DNA of 40,561 nucleotides from the IMG/VR virus record IMGVR_UViG_3300008448_008186, positions 1-40,561 of that record; one strand, given 5' to 3'. Shown here in pieces: positions 5,247 to 12,141 of the stretch. Source of the DNA: a virus. Numbering within the stretch: the stretch's first letter is position 1; each line of letters opens with the position of its first letter. A program made the position numbers and the translations under genes. The notes beneath the pieces are model-generated. The model had not been told where the DNA came from. It made no database searches and was given only the letters and a program-made list of their open reading frames with translations.

Positions 5247-7154
5247 ATGGGAGCATTATTAGAATCAGGTCTTGTTGGTAACATTGGTCTTAAGCACCTT
5301 AAAGTTATCAAAGAAGATACAATTAACAAATGGGACAGATTAGGGTTCCTTGAAGGTCTTAGAGGCCACCTAAAAGAAAACGTAGCACAGTTATATGAAA
5401 ACCAAGCTTCTTTCTTAATTAACGAAGCAACTTCTGAAACTTCTAACGGAGCATTCGAAACAGTTGTTTTCCCTATCGTAAGAAGAGTTTTCTCTAAATT
5501 GTTAGCGAACGATATCGTTTCTGTACAAGCAATGAACTTACCTATTGGTAAATTGTTCTACTTCGTACCTCGTATCCAAGGATATAATCCTGACGCAACA
5601 CCTTCAGCACCAGACGGTGGAGTACATTACTCACCAATTGGTTCTCCTCAAGCACTTGCTGATGATACAAATAATGTTGGTCAAGGTTATCCAGGTACTG
5701 TTACATTCCCTAATGGTAATGGTAACGCACCTTACACAAAAAATCTTTATGATTTATTTTACGAAGGTTCTGAGGCGTCTTTAGATCCTCCAGGGTTATT
5801 CGATTATTCAAAAGGACAATGGACTGCAGTTACTCAACCTGCCATTGCTATGGTATGGTCTGGTTCTGATTTAGTACCGGCAGATCAAGAGTTTGATGGA
5901 GAAAATACAAGAAAAATGATTATCAAACTTTGTGGATTTAATAATGCAGGTGTTGGAAAATTAATTGGTCCTGATGGTAATGAAATTGATACTGAAACTT
6001 TCCTTTCAGATCTTAAAATAGTTGCTAACTTAGATCAATTATCAGCAGGAACTCAATGTCCTAATTTGGATCCTATTACTCCTCAATCTACTTTATCCGC
6101 TCCATTATTGTTTAGAGTTGTTACTCAAATTTATGGAAAAGGAATTGTACAACCTACCTCAACTACAACACCAACTATTTGGTCTTCAACAGGTAATGGA
6201 GGTTCTTACAATGATATTTGTTCACAAGATGGTTGTATCTTCTTAGAAGTAGATCTTTCTTGTCCAGCATGTGCTGATTGTGGAGCAACTACTTTAGATG
6301 GTTATACAGGTACTACAATAGAAGGAATTGGTGATAATAGTAGTCAATCTTTGGCAACTGCACCATTCCAAGCGGTATATAGAAGATATAAAAACTTAGA
6401 ATTCGAAGATCAAATTGGTGAAGTTTCTTTTGACCTTGAGTCAGTTACTGTATCTGTTACAGAAAGAAAACTAAGAGCACAATGGTCACCTGAATTAGCA
6501 CAAGACGTTGCGGCATTCCACAATATCGACGCTGAAGCTGAATTAACGGCTTTATTGTCTGAACAAGTGGCGGCTGAAATCGATAGAGAAATCTTGAGAG
6601 ACCTTAGAAAAGGAGCGGCTTGGAACCTAAGATGGGATTATAACGGATGGAGAAGACTACAGTTAACAACTTCTTACACTCAAAAAGATTGGAATCAGAC
6701 TTTGATTACAGCAATTAACCAATTGTCTGCTCAAATTCACAAATCAACTTTAAGAGGTGGAGCTAACTGGATCGTTGTTTCTTCTGAAGTATCTGCTATC
6801 TTTGATGACTTAGAGTACTTCCACGTATCTAACGCATCTCCTGAACAAGATCAGTATAACATGGGTATTGAAAGAGTTGGTACTTTGTCAGGACGTTACC
6901 AAGTTTACCGTGATCCTTACTTCCCACCAAATCAAATTTTGATCGGACACAAAGGAACATCATTGTTAGACACAGGTTACATCTACGCACCGTACGTACC
7001 TCTACAATTAACACCTACAATGTACAACCCATTCAACTTCACACCAATCAAAGGTATTATGACAAGATACGCTAAGAAAATGGTTAATAACAGATTCTAC
7101 GCAAGAATCACAGTTGATGGAGTTAGAACATTCGACTTAAGAGAATTGAGATAA
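5247..7154 (+). CDS. gp23: Major capsid protein (T4 gp23-like) with a large insertion
   Basis: This is the HK97-fold subunit of the head lattice. The N-terminal region, the VRRVFSKLLANDIVSVQAMN block (residues about 79-98), the TVSVTERKLRAQWSPELAQD block, the DAEAELTALLSEQVAAEIDRE block and the C-terminal RYAKKMVNNRFYARITVDGV region all follow gp23. By analogy with T4 (cut after Glu65), INE|ATSE at Glu60 is the predicted maturation cleavage. The 635-residue length exceeds gp23 (521) mainly because of an insertion of roughly 250 residues between about 110 and 375. That insertion contains a Cys-rich stretch (QDGCIFLEV then LSCPACADCGATT). Codon choice changes there: the conserved parts favour C-ending codons (ttc, aac, tac), the insertion uses T- and A-ending ones. 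The leader is A-rich; a strong terminator with a GAAA loop follows. Confidence 0.95.
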   Translation: MGALLESGLVGNIGLKHLKVIKEDTINKWDRLGFLEGLRGHLKENVAQLYENQASFLINEATSETSNGAFETVVFPIVRRVFSKLLANDIVSVQAMNLPIGKLFYFVPRIQGYNPDATPSAPDGGVHYSPIGSPQALADDTNNVGQGYPGTVTFPNGNGNAPYTKNLYDLFYEGSEASLDPPGLFDYSKGQWTAVTQPAIAMVWSGSDLVPADQEFDGENTRKMIIKLCGFNNAGVGKLIGPDGNEIDTETFLSDLKIVANLDQLSAGTQCPNLDPITPQSTLSAPLLFRVVTQIYGKGIVQPTSTTTPTIWSSTGNGGSYNDICSQDGCIFLEVDLSCPACADCGATTLDGYTGTTIEGIGDNSSQSLATAPFQAVYRRYKNLEFEDQIGEVSFDLESVTVSVTERKLRAQWSPELAQDVAAFHNIDAEAELTALLSEQVAAEIDREILRDLRKGAAWNLRWDYNGWRRLQLTTSYTQKDWNQTLITAINQLSAQIHKSTLRGGANWIVVSSEVSAIFDDLEYFHVSNASPEQDQYNMGIERVGTLSGRYQVYRDPYFPPNQILIGHKGTSLLDTGYIYAPYVPLQLTPTMYNPFNFTPIKGIMTRYAKKMVNNRFYARITVDGVRTFDLRELR

Positions 7155-7174
7155 TCAATTAAACTGAATAAGAG

Positions 7175-7206
7175 AAAGGAGATAAGAAATTATCTCCTTT
7201 TTTTGT
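7175..7206 (+). terminator. Strong rho-independent terminator after the capsid gene
   Basis: AAAGGAGATAA (7175-7185) and TTATCTCCTTT (7190-7200) form a perfect 11-bp stem closed by a GAAA tetraloop and followed by a T run. Confidence 0.92.
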
Positions 7207-7277
7207 TATATGATAATTCATATCACCATTATGCTCAAACTTTTAATTTAAACGTTGATAATAAATTATTTCATAAG

Positions 7278-7291
7278 TATTTATTAAAAAA
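7278..7291 (+). promoter_or_regulatory. Candidate late promoter motif of the secreted protein gene
   Basis: TATTTATTAAAAAA begins 23 nt before the ATG at 7301, after the capsid terminator. The gene therefore appears to have its own late-type promoter. Confidence 0.45.
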
Positions 7292-7300
7292 TGATCACCT

Positions 7301-9394
7301 ATGAAAAATTCTCTACTTATTTTTTTTCTTATACTAACAAGTTTTTTTGTTAGGTCACAAGTAAGTTCTTATACGTTTGGAACATCAACCGGAACTTATA
7401 CACCAATAGTTGGGGGTAGTAACTACGATAACTTTACAAATTGGACAAATAGTAGTTTTAACGGAACTACCGGTTTTTTTGACGATGTAAGTTCATCCGC
7501 CTTAGAATCAATTGGTTTTAACTTTATTTATAATGGCACAACATATACCCAATTTGCGGTAAACACCAATGGTTTTATAACATTAGGGGGTTTACCAACT
7601 AACAGTTATTTACCACTATCAACAGGTACGTCAAATAATGTAATATCCGCAATGGGAACCGATTTAATTGGTCGTGGTTCGTTAATTATGACAGTAACTA
7701 GCGGGTCACCTATTATTACGATTACAGGTGGTGATATTAACTTAATATCAGTTGGTGATAAGGTACAAGGAAACGGCATCCCAACCGCTGTAATCCCAAC
7801 CGTTATTTCTAAAACCGCAACGACTATAACAATTTCATCAAATGCTACAGGAACAGGGAGTAATAGACATTTAAGATTTTCAAGGTCAGGATTTGGTATT
7901 AGATTTCAAACAATAGGTACATCACCTAATAGGACATTAGTGGTTCAATGGACAGGATGGCAAAGATATACAACTTCAGGTGCGTTTGGTGAATTATATA
8001 ATTTTCAGATAAGATTAAATGAAACTACTAACACAATTAATATCGTATATAATATACAAGGACCAACAAGTACAACTGCAACAACGTTTCAAATTGGGTT
8101 AAGAGGATCGTTAAATACGGATTTTAATAATAGAACAACCACAACAAATTGGTCATCAACCACCGCAGGAACATTAAACAGTTCAACTGTAACACTTTCA
8201 AATACTGTAAAACCAACTTCAGGATTAACTTATACTTGGACACCGCCCGTTATTCCCGTTTGTTCAGGAACACCAAACCCAGGAAACACACTTTCTTCTT
8301 CATTAACATCACCACCAAACGGAACCGTAAATCTCTCACTACAAAACACTACAACTGGTACAGGAGTAACTTATGTGTGGGAGAGTAGTCCAGATAATTC
8401 AACATGGACAACTTTTGGTACCTCGTCGGCAACACAAACGTCACCACCAATTACATCACCTACTTGGTTTAGATCTACCGTTACTTGTTCAGGAAATAGT
8501 GGGATATCAACACCTATTCAAATAACATTATCATATTGTACATATAACATAACCAATAATGACCCTACAGGTATTACTTCCGTAACGTTTGGTACAATAT
8601 CAAATACAAGTATTGGTAATCCTGCATATAGTGATTTTACCACACAATCAACTAACGTAGAACAGGGTGGGATTTATCAATTAAATGTTAAAGTAAACAC
8701 AGATGGTAATTGGACAGTAAATACAAAAGTTTGGATAGATTGGAACCAAAATTACGTATTTGAAGTAGGAGAAGAGTATTCTTTGGGTAGTGCATTAAAC
8801 ACTACTAATGGGATTACATCACTATCCCCTTTAAATATAACTGTACCAAGCGGAGCAACTTTAGGAGAAACTCGAATGAGAATAGTATCAGTTGAAGCTA
8901 GCGATCCTGCACCACTATCGTGTGGTACACAACTTTACGGTGAAGCTGAGGATTATAAACTAACAATAACACCACCAACAGGACTTCCTGTTGAGTTATT
9001 ATACTTTGAGGGTTCACCATATCCTTCGTTTAACTCGCTTAAGTGGTCAACCGCATCAGAACACAACTCAGATTACTTTGATATAGAGAGAAGTATTGAT
9101 GGTGAGATATGGAAGGTTGTTGGTAATAAATTGGCTTCAGGTAATAGTACGGTTGTTATTAATTATAGTTATTTAGATTCTTTTGATGATTTGGTAATAC
9201 ATTACTATAGATTAAAACAGGTTGACTATGATGGTCAATATAAGATGTACGGACCTATTGGTTTAGATAATACAAAATCATTTAAAAAAGTTGTTAAATA
9301 CATCAACCTTATAGGGCAAGAAGTTAATTCAGATACAAAAGGATTTATATTTGAGGTATATGAAGACGGGACTATGAAAAAAATTATTAGATAA
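7301..9394 (+). CDS. Secreted protein with Ig-like, GEVED and T9SS-sorting-like regions
   Basis: The 697-residue product looks like a Bacteroidota surface protein, not a virion core protein. Residues 1-20 (MKNSLLIFFLILTSFFVRSQ) form a typical Bacteroidota Sec signal peptide with cleavage near SQ. Residues about 25-315 form a beta-rich domain, interrupted at about 128-190 by a module of the GSPIIT / VGDKVQGNGIP / TITISSNATGTGS type seen in phage tail and adhesin proteins. An Ig-like domain follows (about 320-410, YVWESSPDNSTWT and WFRSTVTC), then a GEVED domain (about 413-557, WIDWNQNYVFEVGEEY, GEAEDYKLTI). Residues 561-655 have the LPVELLYF / WSTASEHNSDYFDIERS / YYRLKQVDYDG block that typically precedes T9SS C-terminal signals. 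The end (NLIGQEVN ... GFIFEVYEDGTMKKIIR) resembles a short type A sorting domain. It lies between the capsid terminator and a convergent small gene. Role unknown: host-surface alteration or virion decoration are both possible. Confidence 0.8.
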   Translation: MKNSLLIFFLILTSFFVRSQVSSYTFGTSTGTYTPIVGGSNYDNFTNWTNSSFNGTTGFFDDVSSSALESIGFNFIYNGTTYTQFAVNTNGFITLGGLPTNSYLPLSTGTSNNVISAMGTDLIGRGSLIMTVTSGSPIITITGGDINLISVGDKVQGNGIPTAVIPTVISKTATTITISSNATGTGSNRHLRFSRSGFGIRFQTIGTSPNRTLVVQWTGWQRYTTSGAFGELYNFQIRLNETTNTINIVYNIQGPTSTTATTFQIGLRGSLNTDFNNRTTTTNWSSTTAGTLNSSTVTLSNTVKPTSGLTYTWTPPVIPVCSGTPNPGNTLSSSLTSPPNGTVNLSLQNTTTGTGVTYVWESSPDNSTWTTFGTSSATQTSPPITSPTWFRSTVTCSGNSGISTPIQITLSYCTYNITNNDPTGITSVTFGTISNTSIGNPAYSDFTTQSTNVEQGGIYQLNVKVNTDGNWTVNTKVWIDWNQNYVFEVGEEYSLGSALNTTNGITSLSPLNITVPSGATLGETRMRIVSVEASDPAPLSCGTQLYGEAEDYKLTITPPTGLPVELLYFEGSPYPSFNSLKWSTASEHNSDYFDIERSIDGEIWKVVGNKLASGNSTVVINYSYLDSFDDLVIHYYRLKQVDYDGQYKMYGPIGLDNTKSFKKVVKYINLIGQEVNSDTKGFIFEVYEDGTMKKIIR

Positions 9395-9400
9395 TAACTA

Positions 9401-9625
9401 TTACTCTACTGAATCTTGTCTAGATAAAATTCTAATTGATTTTGATATTACTTCACTTTCACCAATAGAAAACGACCCTCTATTATGAGCGGCTTTTACA
9501 GACTCAACTAAATAGTATATTGCATGTTCTCTATCCATGGTGGTTAAGATCACTTCTAAATGTTCTTCTGAAAGTATATTAATACTACCAAAAAGATTTC
9601 CGAATAATTCATTTTGTTGTTCCAT
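9401..9625 (-). CDS. Small acidic hypothetical protein
   Basis: A 74-residue product with a hydrophobic N-terminal segment (LFGNLFGSINIL) and a helical middle (EEHLEVILTTMDREHAIYYLVESVKAAHNRGSF). I do not recognise it. There are no Cys or catalytic motifs. It is convergent with the secreted protein gene (6-nt gap, no hairpin seen) and divergent from the head-protein gene at 9654. The 28-nt intergenic region contains the near-palindrome TTATATTTATATAA, which could serve both directions. Confidence 0.55.
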   Translation of the reverse strand: MEQQNELFGNLFGSINILSEEHLEVILTTMDREHAIYYLVESVKAAHNRGSFSIGESEVISKSIRILSRQDSVE

Positions 9626-9640
9626 AATACTTGTATGTTA

Positions 9641-9653
9641 TATTTATATAATA
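9641..9653 (+). promoter_or_regulatory. Candidate late promoter motif in the divergent 9.6 kb gap
   Basis: TATTTATATAATA ends directly at the ATG at 9654. If it is a -10-type element here, the plus-strand mRNA would be nearly leaderless. It is nearly palindromic and could also serve the minus-strand gene. Confidence 0.35.
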
Positions 9654-10574
9654 ATGAATATTAAAAACATAGTAAATAAAATAATAAATGAAGTAACCTC
9701 AACTAGTGGAAGTAGAGGTAGTTATATTGGTCCCTTACAACAAGGTATACGTAGGTTTGAAAAAGATAAATTAGCCCCATTTACTATTGAAGTTTCAAAA
9801 TATGATAGTCCGTTTTTAGAGTACGATAGTTACGATAATAATATGGGAACCCCTAAAAAACAAATTAAAAAATTAGAATCCAAAGCAAAAAAGTCTACCA
9901 ACTATTTGAGGAATAACCCGTTATCGACGTTTAGTGATGATGATGGTAATTTAATTAACCCAACACCGGGTAGAAATAAAAAAATTGTACCAATTAAAGA
10001 AGCGGATACAACAATTACCGCAGGTTTATATAACGGTCCACTAGAACTTGGCCTAATGAAATGGAAAGACAGTAAACTGGCTCCTTTTACTGAATTTGTT
10101 GATACAGAATTTAATCACAAAAAGAAACAAAAAACAATGAAGAATAATATAAAAAAAATTGTGGGTGTTCATGAAAAAAATCCTGATGGGTCTTATAATG
10201 TAGAAACATATGATACACATACAATAAGTGAGGATTTGGCGGTTTGGTTTGGTAAAAAGAAAAAACCAAAAGGATCATCACAACCCAAAGGACCTTGGGT
10301 TGATATATGTAGAAAGGTAAATGGTAAACACCCTCCTTGTGGTAGGCCTGACACAAATAAAGGCTCATATCCTAAATGTAGAGCGGCTGGTGTTGCAGGT
10401 AAAATGTCAGACTCACAAAAAAGATCCGCATGTCAACAAAAAAGAAGAGCGGAAAAAAGAGATACTCAAACAGGTAAAGGACAAAAACCTATAATGACAT
10501 CTTACAAACCTAAAAAAGAATCTATTGATAATTTAGTCAATAGAATTATTTTCGAGATTAGAAATTCTTTCTAA
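9654..10574 (+). CDS. Probable head-packaged basic protein with capsid-targeting-like ends
   Basis: The frame is open upstream, but the start is placed at 9654 because the upstream part would overlap the minus-strand gene and a late-promoter motif abuts this ATG. The 306 residues begin MNIKNIVNKIINE|VTST, a short amphipathic helix ending in I-x-E like T4 capsid-targeting sequences. They end with a near copy, IDNLVNRIIFE (291-301). Two internal repeats, GSYIGPLQQGIRRFEKDKLAPFT and GLYNGPLELGLMKWKDSKLAPFT, lie near residues 22 and 124. A basic Cys-containing domain follows (WVDICRKVNGKHPPCGRP, YPKCRAAG, KRSACQQKRRAEKR), a pattern I recall from hypothetical proteins of other T4-like phages. Four Cys could bind a metal. 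It overlaps the convergent gene 10533-10979 by 42 nt. Packaging in the head is inferred. Confidence 0.65.
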   Translation: MNIKNIVNKIINEVTSTSGSRGSYIGPLQQGIRRFEKDKLAPFTIEVSKYDSPFLEYDSYDNNMGTPKKQIKKLESKAKKSTNYLRNNPLSTFSDDDGNLINPTPGRNKKIVPIKEADTTITAGLYNGPLELGLMKWKDSKLAPFTEFVDTEFNHKKKQKTMKNNIKKIVGVHEKNPDGSYNVETYDTHTISEDLAVWFGKKKKPKGSSQPKGPWVDICRKVNGKHPPCGRPDTNKGSYPKCRAAGVAGKMSDSQKRSACQQKRRAEKRDTQTGKGQKPIMTSYKPKKESIDNLVNRIIFEIRNSF

Positions 10575-10979
10575 AACATTATGTAATGAATTTTTAATTT
10601 GAGAATTGATATTGTTTTCGTAATTTAAACGTCTTTTTTCCGTTTCATTATCAAAAATATAAGTGATCCTTTCCCAATCCCTATTAGTTAAATAAACATT
10701 ATAGTGATAAACATGATTTGTTAAATCGACTCTTTTGTCGTACATAGTAATAAAAACATCCATTTTTTTATTTTCAATGTAACGTTTATTAGACATTGGA
10801 GCAATCATAAATTTAGTGTCGGGATGTTTAATTACTTTTAAACATATTTGAAAACATGTTTTTTCGTAAGACACTGGAGTATCTTCATGGGTTGGTATAA
10901 TTTCATTATTTTTTTTTCTACCCCACAAATAAAATTTTAATTTAAGTCTACGGAAAAATCTTATAATTCTTTTTTTCAT
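10533..10979 (-). CDS. Basic hypothetical protein with a host-type promoter
   Basis: A 148-residue product with a strongly basic N-terminus (MKKRIIRFFRRLKLKFYLWGRKK) and a compact alpha/beta part (KFMIAPMSNKRYIENKKMDV, FITMYDKRVDLTN, HVYHYNVYLTNRDWERITYIF). The C-terminus is helical. The N-terminal stretch could be a membrane-peripheral or nucleic-acid-binding segment; no clear transmembrane helix is present. I do not recognise the family with confidence. Unlike its late neighbours it has an exact match to the Bacteroidota promoter consensus upstream, so it may be made early by host RNA polymerase. Its 3' end overlaps the convergent gene at 9654-10574. Confidence 0.6.
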   Translation of the reverse strand: MKKRIIRFFRRLKLKFYLWGRKKNNEIIPTHEDTPVSYEKTCFQICLKVIKHPDTKFMIAPMSNKRYIENKKMDVFITMYDKRVDLTNHVYHYNVYLTNRDWERITYIFDNETEKRRLNYENNINSQIKNSLHNVLERISNLENNSID

Positions 10980-10995
10980 TATTTACTTTTTTTTA

Positions 10996-11031
10996 CAAAG
11001 ATATGTAAAATAAAAAATAAAAACAAACAAA
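10996..11031 (-). promoter_or_regulatory. Bacteroidota-type promoter of the gene ending at 10979
   Basis: On the minus strand TTTGTTTG (11031-11024), a 20-nt spacer and TATCTTTG (11003-10996) match the Bacteroidota vegetative consensus TTTG-N19/21-TAnnTTTG at every specified base. The start of transcription would fall about 10-12 nt before the ATG. Confidence 0.6.
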
Positions 11032-11040
11032 TATAATATT

Positions 11041-11517
11041 TTAACAATAAACTCCAGAACAACGTTTTTTACCGTCTAAACCAGGTTGTTTACCTTTACA
11101 AACTTGTACCGCATAACCATTGGCATATGCGCTTGGGTAAACGTCATATTTAGCCTTTGCCGCCGCCTTTCCCCTTGCACATAGTTTTGTTCCTGATTTT
11201 TTTCTACCCTCCATCATCATATCTTTATCATCAACAGACATAGACATTTCCATACCCTCTTTTTTTGATTCATTCATAATAAAATCAAATACCTGATCCA
11301 TATTGTTTTTTGCTTCGGCGATATGATCTTGAGCCCAATCATGACCATTCTCTAAAATGCCCTCAACCATAGATTCATCTAAATCTAAAAGAAGATCACA
11401 TTGTCTTCTCATCTGTTGTAAATTTGAGAAAAACATATATCTTTTGTTTTCTCTTTGTGATTCATTAACAATCTTTCTTACTAATGAATTTATTTCTCTT
11501 GAAGTGATTCTATTCAT
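11041..11517 (-). CDS. Probable head-packaged protein with a Cys-rich C-terminal domain
   Basis: The 158-residue product starts MNRITSREINSLVRKIVNE|SQRE, whose EINSLVRKIVNE helix closely resembles the scaffold's EINSLVKESLKE and fits an (I/L)-x-E-type capsid-targeting sequence. The middle is acidic and helical with Met-rich runs (SMSVDDKDMMMEG). The C-terminal domain (KLCARGKAAAKAKYDVYPSAYANGYAVQVCKG, then KKRCSGVYC) contains four Cys. It matches a small domain I recall in many phage hypothetical proteins; its function is not known to me. It is the last gene of the virion block read from 13.6 kb, 2 nt after the previous stop. Encapsidation is inferred from the N-terminus only. Confidence 0.65.
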   Translation of the reverse strand: MNRITSREINSLVRKIVNESQRENKRYMFFSNLQQMRRQCDLLLDLDESMVEGILENGHDWAQDHIAEAKNNMDQVFDFIMNESKKEGMEMSMSVDDKDMMMEGRKKSGTKLCARGKAAAKAKYDVYPSAYANGYAVQVCKGKQPGLDGKKRCSGVYC

Positions 11518-11519
11518 AA

Positions 11520-12128
11520 TTAATTATTTAATCCGTTTTGACCACCTAAAGTAATCATATTTAATTGTGTTACTTGGGTACCATAGCCGTCTGTCCATTC
11601 TGGATGAGGTGGATTTACGCTTACAACGGTATTACCTTCAGGAGTACATATTTCTAAACACATATCAACTTCTGTGTTTGCACTTCTCGGTGAAATTCCA
11701 CAACTACAGTCGGAATATGGTACAGAAATTGTGTAAACACTAGAAGTTATAGCTTCAATATACCCATAAACTTCAAAGCAATCACATTCTACGTCATTAC
11801 ATATTGTGTAGAAATTACCAATTGGCCATTCAGTAAATTGATTTGGATTTATTAAAATGTCTTCGTCAACTCCATTACACGCTGAAGCTAAAAAAGCAAA
11901 TGCGTCACTCTGTAAACATTCTAAACAATTTTCATAACTATCTACTATAACGTTTATAGTACCATCAGGTGGGTCTAAAGTTACAGAATCAATAGTATAA
12001 CAACCAGATTCAATATCTTCACCTATTATTAAACTAAGATAATAGATACTACCTAATACCAATGTATCAACACCTGAGTCAACGATTCGTGTTCCACCAC
12101 CACAATTTGTTATTAAATAATTTGCCAT
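11520..12128 (-). CDS. Cys-rich virion-associated protein, unknown
   Basis: The 202-residue protein is beta-rich and acidic, with many Cys in CxxC, CxC and CxCxC spacing (CLECLQ, CNDVECDCFEVYGY, CSCG, CLEICTPEG). It starts MANYLITNCGGGTRIVDSG. It appears to consist of two or three small beta modules, each of the form strand, xCY-x-I, x-D-S-V. I do not recognise a named family. The style resembles the Cys-rich middle of the adhesin-like protein at 37.1-39.3 kb. It is transcribed with the 485-aa structural protein 13 nt upstream. The lack of a signal peptide argues that it is a virion part. Confidence 0.6.
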   Translation of the reverse strand: MANYLITNCGGGTRIVDSGVDTLVLGSIYYLSLIIGEDIESGCYTIDSVTLDPPDGTINVIVDSYENCLECLQSDAFAFLASACNGVDEDILINPNQFTEWPIGNFYTICNDVECDCFEVYGYIEAITSSVYTISVPYSDCSCGISPRSANTEVDMCLEICTPEGNTVVSVNPPHPEWTDGYGTQVTQLNMITLGGQNGLNN

Positions 12129-12141
12129 ATTTTTATTTTTT

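Noticed and set aside
5590-6380. Intron or homing endonuclease in the capsid gene
   Set aside because: The frame is continuous through the insertion and no endonuclease motif (GIY-YIG, LAGLIDADG, HNH) is seen.
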